Shown here: one piece after another, positions 29,001-36,270 of the stretch | Position numbering within the stretch: position 1 is the first letter of the stretch | Layout of the letters: every line of letters begins with the position of its first letter | Assembly (NCBI GenBank): GCA_009782245.1 | Contig: WRKK01000360.1 | Location: forward strand, 1-36,282 | Direction: 5' to 3' | Length of the DNA: 36,282 bases | Origin: Defluviitaleaceae bacterium | GTDB taxonomy: Bacteria > Bacillota > Clostridia > Lachnospirales > WQUN01 | Position numbers and translations under genes: made by a program | Notes under the pieces: generated by a model | The model's database searches: none | Seen by the model: the letters and a program-made list of their open reading frames with translations, nothing else | What the model was told of the DNA's origin: nothing

Positions 29001-29374
29001 ACGAAATGCAAAAGCTAGAGATATACAAAAAAATTGCCATGATTAGAACCCAGCAAGACAGCAACGATATGCAAGAAGAAATAGAAGACCGTTTTGGCGA
29101 TTTGCCAAAAACCGTACAAAACCTGCTAGACGTAGCATTATTAAAAGAAAAAGCCAACCAAATAGGCATAACCGCCATAAAAGAAAAAGCCAACCAGCTA
29201 ATAATTATATTCAAGCACGATGCCACCGTCGACTTTGACAAACTAACAACATTCATCATGCAAGAAAGCGACCAAGCAACATTCAAAATGCTCTCCAACC
29301 CCCGCCTAACTTACAAAATAAAGCAAAATTCTAAAGAAAGTTTGGCGTATATTTTGGGTAAGTTGGCGACTTAA
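26006..29374 (+). CDS. mfd: Transcription-repair coupling factor (1122 aa)
   Basis: ATG 26006 follows GGAGG by 6 bases. Mfd releases stalled RNA polymerase and recruits UvrA to lesions. The order is complete: the UvrB-like N-terminal region, the CarD-like RNA-polymerase-interacting domain at about 460-530 (DLVIGDHIVHYSHGVGIFAG), helicase Walker A GDVGYGKTE at 613-621, DEEQ at 714-717, motif TATPIPRTL, RGRVGRS motif VI and the C-terminal TRCF domain. Length is slightly below the usual 1150. Between about 118 and 136 sits LACLPNGQACPSSLSAERAS, absent from the general Mfd pattern and encoded by a GC-rich palindrome. No nearby pth gene. Confidence 0.97.
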   Translation: MQAIFSFLNLVDSYNQVALPNFLGLKSNEEPEDATLITGLVGSQKWHLAAALMQQQNRPGLIVTYSEISAKAAFDDMQYFSAQNCLLYPARDLLYYAADVKSADVSRKRFSVLAAILACLPNGQACPSSLSAERASNNPVIVLSAEVLLERIISKQELADSIITLTVGERYSTDNLLATLAKMGYVRTYQVEGAGQFAVRGGIIDICTMLEEEPAIRLEFFDDELDSIRTLDVISQRSGNSIKTAKIFPIADFSAEYSTNLLDYLPKDTILFFDEPNFIETHIKTVWSEYEENIKSQLLKTAQLPQNIMLTFAEAKQLAKAFDIVMLADMTMQTSSFNHKPPLHFTVKSCPPLRQNPAELKEDISYWLNQNYSIVLLTAHEKNCQHLADSLTDMEIPARYDEHLREIPPKTVTVTGGTLSTGFEYPECKLVVITDKEMFPQFNKSRKRRRRSKLGSKIDNFTDLVIGDHIVHYSHGVGIFAGIEQVVIDGLSRDYLKIKYADGELKVHTGQMDQLQKYIGNAANLRLNKLSGTEWAKSKLRVKGAVKILASDLVALYAKRQASKGFVYSKDTVWQSDFEMDFPYEETDDQIAAIDDIKMDMESERIMDRLLCGDVGYGKTEVAVRAAFKAIQDSKQVAYLVPTTILAQQHYITFVNRMKNYPVTIERLSRFQTAKEQKTALKRITSGEADIVIGTHRLLSKDVQFKELGLIIVDEEQRFGVSHKEKLKNIKADVDVLTLTATPIPRTLHLSMTGLRDMSILNEPPSERRPVQTYVMEYNKDFIREAINRELSRNGQVYYLHNRVRNIVEETAKLQAIVPYAEVAFAHGQMSERELENIMLDFINGEIDVLVCTTIIETGLDIPNVNTLIVQNADYMGLSQLYQLRGRVGRSNRLAYAYLMYRKDKILDEIAQRRLQTIRDFTEFGAGFKIALRDLEIRGAGNLLGAEQHGHMDSVGYEMYCKLLEEAVQELQGNQPLPTFETSVDIAINAYIPTYYIEDEMQKLEIYKKIAMIRTQQDSNDMQEEIEDRFGDLPKTVQNLLDVALLKEKANQIGITAIKEKANQLIIIFKHDATVDFDKLTTFIMQESDQATFKMLSNPRLTYKIKQNSKESLAYILGKLAT
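26358..26413. repeat. GC-rich palindromic insert inside mfd
   Basis: The segment holds CTGCC/GGCAG and a perfect 9-bp stem GCTTGCCCG/CGGGCAAGC (26378-26386 with 26405-26413). Its base composition contrasts with the surrounding gene, and it keeps the reading frame open. It shares the CTGCC/GGCAG core with the palindromes at 4848-4873 and 29710-29727. Confidence 0.75.
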
Positions 29375-29385
29375 TTTCAAACATT

Positions 29386-29439
29386 AAAACCGTGGGGCGC
29401 TGCCCCACACCCCGCAAGGGACTTCGCCCCTTGACCCCG
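29386..29439. repeat. Inverted repeat, left copy, downstream of mfd
   Basis: The copy contains the hairpin GTGGGGC/GCCCCAC at 29392-29408, then a CCCCGCAAGGG and CCCCTTGACCCCG stretch. It matches the reverse complement of 29672-29745 apart from the extra palindrome there. The hairpin lies about 20 bases after the mfd stop and may aid termination. Confidence 0.85.
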
Positions 29440-29513
29440 TAAAATTTTGTGGTTTTTAAGTTAAGGTAATGACGTTGAAATTTTTCGTTTGCATTTGTGA
29501 TATTTTGCCGTAG

Positions 29514-29549
29514 GGGCGACCGTCCCGCCCAGCAGGTGGACGGTCGCCC
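29514..29549. repeat. Perfect 12-bp-stem hairpin of the GGGCGACCG family
   Basis: GGGCGACCGTCC pairs with GGACGGTCGCCC around a 12-base loop. The same GGGCGACCG / CGGTCGCCCGTTT core recurs at 36220-36249. Confidence 0.85.
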
Positions 29550-29649
29550 GTTTGCCCATTCCGATATTTCTACAAATAAACCACAGGCAAAACAGGCAAC
29601 CGCAAAATATCAACATCACTTAACAATAAAAAAAATTAACAAAATTAGC

Positions 29650-29745
29650 GGGTCAAGGGGCGCGCTCCTTGCGGGGTCAAGGGGCAGCGCCCTTGCGGGG
29701 TGTGGGGCAGCCTGCCCGCCGGCAGGCGGGCGCCCCACGGTTTTT
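29650..29745. repeat. Inverted repeat, right copy, with partial tandem duplication and nested palindrome
   Basis: Positions 29672-29745 are the reverse complement of 29386-29439 except that a palindromic block (29710-29727, CCTGCC-CGCC-GGCAGG) is inserted in the middle. A partial extra copy of the first 22 bases precedes it (29650-29671), so GGGTCAAGGGG occurs twice. Confidence 0.85.
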
Positions 29746-29764
29746 GTTTGCAAAAATTTTTTTA

Positions 29765-29793
29765 TTGCGTTGCACAAAAAAATATGTTACAAT
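29765..29793 (+). promoter_or_regulatory. Candidate promoter of the chemoreceptor gene
   Basis: TTGCGT (29765-29770), 17-base spacer, TACAAT (29788-29793), with TG one base before the -10. It lies about 50 bases upstream of the start codon at 29842, just outside the repeat region. Confidence 0.5.
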
Positions 29794-29841
29794 GGTTTGT
29801 GTTGAATTAACAATATCCCACTATACAAAGGAGTTTTGACC

Positions 29842-32109
29842 ATGGAATTTTTTAGAAACATGAAACTTACGAAAAAGTTGATTTTGGGCTTCTCGCTGCT
29901 GTTGGTTATTAACATTACTACTAGTGTGCTTTTGGTTACAAACTTGATTAATGTAGATAGCCGTTACGCCTATGTACTGGAACACCCGTTTGTTAGGTAC
30001 AGCCTATTGCGAGATATTGAAGTAGGCATACTAAGCACAGGGCGGCTTGTCAATCGGGTTTCTTCTTTTGCTGGCGATGCAAGTACCATTAATGCTTACG
30101 AACAGCAAATAGCCCTTTGGCGAACAGAAGTTACTGCCGCATTACAGCGATATACCGAAAGTTTGGATAGCGATATTATGGTAACACCCGAAACAGAAAT
30201 AGCCCACAGGCTAGAACTGTTTTCCACTATGGAGCGTGTTTCGCTGCAATACATAAACCAACACGCAAACGATGTTGTAGCCGCCTCTAGGGCGAACGAT
30301 GCCGAACTAATACACGATCTTCTGGCTCAATCTTCAAATTTGCTAGATGAATTTTATGGTAGCTATAGTTACCTTATAAACGTAACCCGCGAATACGTGG
30401 AAGATATTGGGATAGACTTAGAACAACGTACGCAAACCACTATTATTGTTTTGTCGCTTTTTTCGATTGTTACTTTTGCAATAGGCTTAACGATTGCGTT
30501 GCTTATCTCACGTTCGATACTTAACCCTATTAAACGGCTTATAAACCTAGTCGGCACGGTTGCACACGGCAACTTTAACATTAATACCGACCGCTCGCTG
30601 CTTACCAACGACGAAGTGGGCGTGCTTACCCGAGATGTTTTTACCCTTATTAACACCGTAAAAAACGTTATGGTTGACATTGAAGAATTTTATCGGCAAT
30701 TCCACGTGCTGGGCGAATTTGACTATCAAATGGACGCTAACAAATACCAAAATGGCTACAAAGATTTAGTTACTAACATAAACTCGCTTACTAAATTGTT
30801 TATTTCGGATATGCTGAAAGTTGTGCACGTCATCGAGCAAATAGTGGCGGGCGACTTTAATATTTCGCTAGAACGCTGGCCTGGCAAAAAAATTCTTGTA
30901 AACAACACATTCGATGCCTTGAAAAAAAATCTGGAAGACGTGGAATCTACCATAAATTCCATTATCGAGGCGGCAAGCCAACGGGGCGATTTAAGTTTTA
31001 GTGCAGATGCCAGTAAATACGACGGTAGCTGGAGCAAAGTTATCGCTGGGCTTAACGGCATAGTAAAATCCATAAACGCACCAGTTGTGGAAATTCGTGA
31101 TGTAGTTTCCAATATTTCTGAAGGAAAATTTGACAAAAAGGTTACGGGCAACTATAACGGCGACTTTTTGGCTATTTCTAGCGATGTTAATAATATCGTG
31201 GATATACTTTCAAGCTATATTTCGGAAATATCCAACATATTGGGGCAAATATCCCAAAACGATTTAACGCACTCCATAACACGGGAATACGCTGGCGATT
31301 TTTACGCAATCAAAGAATCCATTAACCATATTTCCACCACGCTTAACCGCACTATTGCCGAAATATCAACTGTTTCGGGGCAAGTGCTAAATGGTGCAAA
31401 ACAAATATCCGCAAGTGCCAATAGTTTAGCGGAAGGTGCAACCGAGCAAGCAAGCTCCGTGGAAGAACTAAACGCATCGATAGACTTGATTAATGAGCAA
31501 ACCAAGCAAAACGCCGATAACGCCGATAACGCCAGCCAATTATCCAATAAATCCACCAAAAACGCAACCAGCGGCAACGAGGCAATGACACAAATGTTAG
31601 ATGCAATGGCTCAAATTAAGGATTCTAGCACAAGTATATCCCGCATTATTAAGGTTATACAGGATATAGCATTTCAAACTAACTTGCTATCTCTTAACGC
31701 CGCCGTCGAGGCCGCCCGTGCTGGCGAACATGGCAAAGGCTTTAGCGTTGTAGCTGAAGAGGTTCGCAGCCTTGCCAGCCGCACCCAAGCCGCCGCCACC
31801 GAAACTACAGGCTTAATAGGCGATTCCATTGACAGGGTTGACAGCGGTTCTGTTATCGCAGAAAGCACCGCCGAGGCTCTTAACTTGATTGTGGCAAACG
31901 CTACCGAAGTTATGCACATTATACAAAATATCTCCAACGCCTCCCGCGAACAAGCCGAGGCCATCGACCAAGTTAGCGTTGGGCTTGGCCAGATTTCTTC
32001 CGTTGTGCAAAACAATTCGGCTGTATCGGAAGAAACCGCCGCCGCCGCCCAAGAACTTAACTCGCAAGCGGAAGTGCTGCAAGAACTAGTTTACGCTTTT
32101 AAGCTGTAA
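29842..32109 (+). CDS. Methyl-accepting chemotaxis protein with extra HAMP-like segments (755 aa)
   Basis: ATG 29842 follows AAAGGAG by 8 bases. The first membrane span is at about 12-35 (LILGFSLLLVINITTSVLL), followed by a helical sensor of about 160 residues (four-helix-bundle type) and a second span near 197-222 (TTIIVLSLFSIVTFAIGLTI). A HAMP domain follows, then further HAMP-like or linker segments (VAGDFNISLERW, SEGKFDKKVTGNYNGDF, DLTHSITREYAGDF) up to about 520. The signalling tip is FQTNLLSLNAAVEAARAGEH with GKGFSVVAEEVRSLA near residue 626. Multiple HAMP-like repeats are seen in poly-HAMP receptors. The ligand is unknown. The rng gene starts 15 bases later. Confidence 0.93.
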   Translation: MEFFRNMKLTKKLILGFSLLLVINITTSVLLVTNLINVDSRYAYVLEHPFVRYSLLRDIEVGILSTGRLVNRVSSFAGDASTINAYEQQIALWRTEVTAALQRYTESLDSDIMVTPETEIAHRLELFSTMERVSLQYINQHANDVVAASRANDAELIHDLLAQSSNLLDEFYGSYSYLINVTREYVEDIGIDLEQRTQTTIIVLSLFSIVTFAIGLTIALLISRSILNPIKRLINLVGTVAHGNFNINTDRSLLTNDEVGVLTRDVFTLINTVKNVMVDIEEFYRQFHVLGEFDYQMDANKYQNGYKDLVTNINSLTKLFISDMLKVVHVIEQIVAGDFNISLERWPGKKILVNNTFDALKKNLEDVESTINSIIEAASQRGDLSFSADASKYDGSWSKVIAGLNGIVKSINAPVVEIRDVVSNISEGKFDKKVTGNYNGDFLAISSDVNNIVDILSSYISEISNILGQISQNDLTHSITREYAGDFYAIKESINHISTTLNRTIAEISTVSGQVLNGAKQISASANSLAEGATEQASSVEELNASIDLINEQTKQNADNADNASQLSNKSTKNATSGNEAMTQMLDAMAQIKDSSTSISRIIKVIQDIAFQTNLLSLNAAVEAARAGEHGKGFSVVAEEVRSLASRTQAAATETTGLIGDSIDRVDSGSVIAESTAEALNLIVANATEVMHIIQNISNASREQAEAIDQVSVGLGQISSVVQNNSAVSEETAAAAQELNSQAEVLQELVYAFKL

Positions 32110-32124
32110 CCCGCCAACATAACA

Positions 32125-33405
32125 ATGACTATGACAAAAAAAATACAACAGCCGCAAAAAAAATTGTTAATCGATAGTTGCGAAAACTCGGTGCGTATGG
32201 CTTGTTTAACCGATAATAAACTAACCGAAATTTTTATTGATATAAAAAACGATATAAAAACCGACACAAAAAACGATACAAAAACCGACACAAAAACCAG
32301 CATAACAGTCGACGAAACCAGCCAAAAATCAATAGTTGGCAACGTTATATTAGGAACGGTAAAAAGAATTTTGCCCAGTAGGTTTGCTTTTATAGATATT
32401 GGCAGCGAAAAAAACGCTTTTATGAATTTAGAGGAGCATCATCGGCTTAATCTAGGCGAAAAAATTATTGTTCAGGTTACAAAAGATGCAACGGGTACTG
32501 CGATGACGGCGAAAGGCGCAAAAGTGCAATCCACAATCCGCCTAAAGGGGCGTTTTGTAATATTACAGCCGTCCCAAGACTGCACGGTGGGCGTGTCAAA
32601 AAAAATTGCCGATGCCACCGAACGCAAACGCTTACGCAAACTTGCCCAAAAGCTGTTGCCTGTTGGGTTTGCTTGCGTGTTGCGCACCCAAAGCACCACC
32701 GCAACCTACCAAGACATACAAGCCGAATTTGCCGCCCTGCAAACACTACATACCAGCATTGTCCAGCAAGCACAAACCGCCGCCGCGCCAAAATTGTTGC
32801 ACAAAGAAGAATTTATATATAGCGACCTTTTAACCGACGAACTACAGCAAATTATCGTGAACAATGCGGCGGAATATTCCGCTTTGCTGGCAAAAATGCC
32901 GCAATATGCACCAAAAATAAAGCTATGGAACGCAGAAACTAGCCTGTTTGCAACCTACGGAATAGAGCACCAAATAACGCAAGCACTAAACCGCAATATT
33001 TGGCTAGACAGCGGCGGTTTTGTTACGTTCGATCCTGTAGAAGCTTGCGTTGTTATCGATGTTAATACGGGCAAATATTCTGGCAAAGGCGGCTACCGTG
33101 AAACTGCACTAAAAATCAACCTAGAGGCGGCGGAAACCATCGCCAGCCAAATTGCATTACGCAACCTTTCTGGGATAATAATAGTGGATTTTGTGGATAT
33201 GCCAAGCAAAACCGACCAGCAAAAATTACTAGAAACTTTCAAAACAGCACTAAACCAGCTACGCATACCGCCAACCGCCGTTAGCATGACCGATTTTGGG
33301 CTAGTACAAGTAGCCCGTCGCAAACAACGAGAACCATTATATAAACTTTTGCAAACATCTTGCCCTTGTTGTAACGGGCTGGGCAGGGTAACTAAAATAA
33401 ATTAA
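32125..33405 (+). CDS. rng: Ribonuclease E/G family protein (426 aa)
   Basis: ATG 32125 or 32131 starts the frame; neither has a visible ribosome site, but the gene begins 15 bases after the chemoreceptor stop. RNase E/G endonucleases process 16S rRNA and mRNA. An S1-like domain (GNVILGTVKRILPSRFAFID) precedes the catalytic DNase-I-like part, where D312 in VVIDVNTGKYSGKG and D355 in IIIVDFVDM have the same 43-residue spacing as RNase E D303 and D346. The zinc link is C413 and C416 in SCPCCNGLG. Before the S1 domain, residues 39-58 are a DIKN/DTKT repeat coded by five 12-bp units, which splits the usual start of the S1 domain. Confidence 0.92.
   Translation: MTMTKKIQQPQKKLLIDSCENSVRMACLTDNKLTEIFIDIKNDIKTDTKNDTKTDTKTSITVDETSQKSIVGNVILGTVKRILPSRFAFIDIGSEKNAFMNLEEHHRLNLGEKIIVQVTKDATGTAMTAKGAKVQSTIRLKGRFVILQPSQDCTVGVSKKIADATERKRLRKLAQKLLPVGFACVLRTQSTTATYQDIQAEFAALQTLHTSIVQQAQTAAAPKLLHKEEFIYSDLLTDELQQIIVNNAAEYSALLAKMPQYAPKIKLWNAETSLFATYGIEHQITQALNRNIWLDSGGFVTFDPVEACVVIDVNTGKYSGKGGYRETALKINLEAAETIASQIALRNLSGIIIVDFVDMPSKTDQQKLLETFKTALNQLRIPPTAVSMTDFGLVQVARRKQREPLYKLLQTSCPCCNGLGRVTKIN
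32239..32298. repeat. Five 12-bp tandem units inside rng
   Basis: Units GATATAAAAAAC, GATATAAAAACC, GACACAAAAAAC, GATACAAAAACC and GACACAAAAACC lie end to end and code for DIKN DIKT DTKN DTKT DTKT. The unit length is a multiple of three, so copy-number change keeps the frame. Confidence 0.95.
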
Positions 33406-33431
33406 ACCAAACTAGCAAAGGAGAGTTTTTT

Positions 33432-34418
33432 ATGAGATTAGTAACCAGAGCCGATTTTGACGGCTTGGCTTGTGCCGCTATTTTAGCCGAAGTGGGAATA
33501 GTTGACAGCCTAAAATTTATCCACCCAAAAGATTTACAAGACGGCAGCGTAGAAATTACCGACAGAGACGTGCTGGCAAATGTGCCTTATGCACCTGGCT
33601 GTAATATGTGGTTTGACCACCATTCTAGCGAAGAAGAGCGGTTAGGCTTTAACTTTAATTTTGAGGGCGAAAGCCGTGCCGCACCTAGCTGTGCCAGAAT
33701 AGTTTACGAATATTACGGCGGACTTAAAACAATGCCGCAGTTTGAAACCATGATTGCCGCCGTCGATAAAGTTGATGCAGGGCTTTTAACACAAGAAGAA
33801 ATCATCGACCCGCAAGGCTGGGTATTGCTCGGCTTTATTATGGACCCGCGCACGGGCTTTGGGCGGTTCAAAAATTTTAAGATGAGCAACTTTGACCTTA
33901 TGGAGCGGCTTATCCAAGATTGCCGCACAATGAAAATAGAGGAAATTTTAGCATCGCCCGACATAGTAGAACGCCTGGAAACGTACCACGAGCAAACCGA
34001 ACTGTTCAAAAACATGATATTAAAGCACACCCGCATCGACTGGGAAGTTATAATTACCGATATTCGCGGCGTAAGCCCAATTTACACGGGCAACCGTTTT
34101 CTAATTTACAGCTTGTTCCCAGGGCAAAATATCTCCGTGTGGATTTCGGACGGTAAAGATAAGGAAAATATATCTATTGCGGTGGGTTACAGCATACTTA
34201 ACCGCACGGCACGGGTTGACGTTGGCGGTCTTATGCTAAAATACGGCGGCGGCGGACATTTTCGGGTTGGCACTTGCCAAGTATCCCACGAAAAAGCCGA
34301 CCAAATAGTATCCGAAATAATAGAAGAAATAAAAGAACAAAACCGCCGCGAAGACTTAAACGAATCTGAAATGACCGACCTGTTAGACGATATTGATAGC
34401 TTGCTGGCGGATATTTAG
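33432..34418 (+). CDS. DHH family phosphoesterase (328 aa)
   Basis: ATG 33432 follows AAAGGAG. The N-terminal motif RADFDGLACAA has metal ligands D8 and D10, and WFDHHSSEE has D62, H63 and H64 (the DHH motif). The C-terminal DHHA1-like part has GGGGHFRVGTCQV. This is the layout of DHH/DHHA1 phosphoesterases (oligoribonucleases and exopolyphosphatase-like proteins), which cleave phosphodiester or phosphoanhydride bonds with Mn2+. The substrate cannot be told from the sequence. It lies 26 bases after rng, and an RNA-end-processing role next to RNase G would be natural (inference). The C-terminal 40 residues are acidic and helical. Confidence 0.88.
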   Translation: MRLVTRADFDGLACAAILAEVGIVDSLKFIHPKDLQDGSVEITDRDVLANVPYAPGCNMWFDHHSSEEERLGFNFNFEGESRAAPSCARIVYEYYGGLKTMPQFETMIAAVDKVDAGLLTQEEIIDPQGWVLLGFIMDPRTGFGRFKNFKMSNFDLMERLIQDCRTMKIEEILASPDIVERLETYHEQTELFKNMILKHTRIDWEVIITDIRGVSPIYTGNRFLIYSLFPGQNISVWISDGKDKENISIAVGYSILNRTARVDVGGLMLKYGGGGHFRVGTCQVSHEKADQIVSEIIEEIKEQNRREDLNESEMTDLLDDIDSLLADI

Positions 34419-34451
34419 CGCGGCTAAAAACGGGGTTGAAAAGGTTGAAAA

Positions 34452-34495
34452 CACGGGCTGTTGCAAATCACAAAAATGGTTTGCAACAGCCTGTG
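34452..34495. promoter_or_regulatory. Long leader hairpin upstream of guaA
   Basis: A 16-bp stem with one G-U pair (34452-34467 with 34480-34495) and a 12-base loop sits 30 bases before the guaA start codon. On the plus strand it is followed by CAATTTAATTTT, so it could act as an attenuator or terminator between the DHH gene and guaA. It lacks the purine-riboswitch core. Confidence 0.5.
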
Positions 34496-34525
34496 CAATT
34501 TAATTTTGCGAAAAAGGAGACTAAC

Positions 34526-36067
34526 ATGAACCAACTTATTTTGGTATTAGATTTTGGCGGGCAGTACAAGGAACTAATAGCGCGAACAATCCGCAATTTG
34601 AACGTATACGCCGAAATACACCCAGGAAATATATCCATAGAAACGATAAAAAAAATGAAACCGATTGGCATTGTTTTAACGGGTGGGCCGCAAAGCGTTA
34701 ATGCGGAAAACGCTCCAAAGGCGGATAAACAGCTGTTTAGCTTGGGCGTTCCCGTGCTGGGGATATGTTACGGTATGCAGCTGATGTGCAAAACGCTAGG
34801 CGGCAGCGTTGCAACGGACGGCAACGGCGAATACGGCAGAATAGCGGTGCAAGCTGAACCGCCTAGCCAACTTATGAAAAACGTACAGAGGCAATTTACC
34901 GCACTAATGAGCCATTCTGATGCGGTTACGCAACTGCCGAGCGGGTTTATCGCCACAGCCGCCACCGAAAAATACATCGCCGCTTGCGAAAACGCCAGCC
35001 AAAAGTTATACGGCGTGCAATATCACCCAGAATCAGCACACACAGACAACGGGCGCGAAATTATGCGCAATTTTTTATTTGACATCTGCGGTGCGGCTGG
35101 CGATTACAAACTGGACGACTACATAACAAAAGAAGTGCAAAAAATCCGCCAAACAGTAGGCACGGAAAAGGTTTTGCTGGCACTTTCTGGCGGTGTGGAT
35201 TCTTCTGTTTGTGCGATGTTGCTGGCAAAGGCTATACCCAGCCAACTTTATTGCATTTTTATCGACCAAGGTTTAATGCGGCTAAACGAGGGCAACGAAA
35301 TAGAACAGGTTTTCAGCCAGCAACCGCAACTAAATTTTATCCGCATAAACGCCAAGGAGCGTTTTTTGGCGAGACTAAAAAATATTACCGAGCCAGAAAC
35401 CAAACGCAAAATTATCGGCGAAGAATTTATTAGGGTTTTTGAGGAGGAAGCCCAAAAATTGGGTAATATAAAATTTTTGGCACAAGGTACGATATATCCC
35501 GATATTGTGGAATCTGGCGGCGCACACGGGGCAACTATAAAAAGCCACCATAATGTCGGCGGCTTGCCCGAAAACCTTAACTTTGAACAGATTATCGAGC
35601 CGCTATCGGGCTTGTTCAAAGACGAGGTGCGAATTTTGGGCGAAAAACTGAATCTTCCCGCAACAATACTTAAACGTCAGCCGTTTCCTGGGCCAGGGCT
35701 GGCTGTACGCATAATCGGCGAAATTACCGAAGATAAGCTAATCACGTTGCAAAAAGCCGATGCTATTTTTAGGGAAGAAGTTTTGAAAGAAGTGGAAAAA
35801 TCGGAAAAAACAACTTTACCAAACCAATATTTTGCGGTGCTAACAGATACTTATTCCGTTGGCGTAAAGGGCGACGACCGAACCTACAACCCAGTTATAG
35901 CACTTAGAGCAGTAGATACAGCAGACTTTATGACCTGCGAATGTTCCGAACTGCCGCTAAAAATGCTAACGCACGTGGCACAACGCATAACAAACGAACT
36001 ACCAGCAGTAAGCCGAGTGGTATATGATATAACATCAAAACCGCCAGGCACTATAGAGTGGGAATAG
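34526..36067 (+). CDS. guaA: GMP synthase (glutamine-hydrolysing) (513 aa)
   Basis: I chose ATG 34526 after AAAGGAGA; the open frame extends upstream but through the hairpin. GuaA makes GMP from XMP, ATP and glutamine in the cytoplasm. The class I amidotransferase half has nucleophile C81 (VLGICYGMQ), with H167 and E169 in YHPESAHTD. The ATP-pyrophosphatase half has SGGVDSS at 221-227. The C-terminal dimerisation part has QPFPGPGLAVRIIGE and ends SKPPGTIEWE, the conserved GuaA terminus. Length is normal. No other purine gene is adjacent. Confidence 0.98.
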   Translation: MNQLILVLDFGGQYKELIARTIRNLNVYAEIHPGNISIETIKKMKPIGIVLTGGPQSVNAENAPKADKQLFSLGVPVLGICYGMQLMCKTLGGSVATDGNGEYGRIAVQAEPPSQLMKNVQRQFTALMSHSDAVTQLPSGFIATAATEKYIAACENASQKLYGVQYHPESAHTDNGREIMRNFLFDICGAAGDYKLDDYITKEVQKIRQTVGTEKVLLALSGGVDSSVCAMLLAKAIPSQLYCIFIDQGLMRLNEGNEIEQVFSQQPQLNFIRINAKERFLARLKNITEPETKRKIIGEEFIRVFEEEAQKLGNIKFLAQGTIYPDIVESGGAHGATIKSHHNVGGLPENLNFEQIIEPLSGLFKDEVRILGEKLNLPATILKRQPFPGPGLAVRIIGEITEDKLITLQKADAIFREEVLKEVEKSEKTTLPNQYFAVLTDTYSVGVKGDDRTYNPVIALRAVDTADFMTCECSELPLKMLTHVAQRITNELPAVSRVVYDITSKPPGTIEWE

Positions 36068-36081
36068 TTACTAAATTTGTG

Positions 36082-36125
36082 AACAGGCGTATATTGCGGG
36101 ATGTACGCCTGTTTGTTTTTTTTGT
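36082..36125 (+). terminator. Intrinsic terminator after guaA
   Basis: AACAGGCGTA pairs with TACGCCTGTT (10-bp stem, 12-base loop), followed directly by TGTTTTTTTTG. It begins 15 bases after the guaA stop codon. Confidence 0.9.
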
Positions 36126-36184
36126 GGTATTGTTTTGGTATTTTTATTTTTTTGGGGAGGGTTGCGAAAATTACTGCAAAACAG

Positions 36185-36226
36185 GGTGGACAAACGGGGG
36201 TGGACAAACGGGGGTGGACAAACGGG
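36185..36226. repeat. Three 14-bp tandem units at the right end
   Basis: The unit GGTGGACAAACGGG is repeated three times and leads straight into the GGGCGACCG palindrome (36220-36249). No gene is visible here. Confidence 0.95.
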
Positions 36227-36249
36227 CGACCGAGGACGGTCGCCCGTTT
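36220..36249. repeat. GGGCGACCG palindrome, second copy
   Basis: A 13-bp stem (AAACGGGCGACCG with CGGTCGCCCGTTT) has an AGGA loop. It shares its arms with the hairpin at 29514-29549 and its left arm overlaps the last tandem unit. Confidence 0.85.
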
Positions 36250-36270
36250 ATCCCCAACCATTACGCCCGT

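Larger units (their letters stand above)
29375..29841. other. 467-bp intergenic region filled with GC-rich palindromes and inverted repeats
   Basis: From left to right this gap holds an inverted repeat copy (29386-29439), a hairpin (29514-29549), an AT-rich stretch, a larger inverted copy (29650-29745) with a nested palindrome, and a promoter (29765-29793). No supported coding sequence was found. The 102-codon plus-strand frame at 29497-29805 crosses the repeats and has no ribosome site. Confidence 0.8.

Noticed and set aside
29497..29805. 102-codon plus-strand frame between mfd and the chemoreceptor gene
   Set aside because: It is made mostly of GC-rich repeat DNA, has no ribosome site and crosses the promoter region.
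34419..34525. Purine riboswitch upstream of guaA
   Set aside because: The conserved three-way junction core and paired loops are not visible; only one long hairpin is present.
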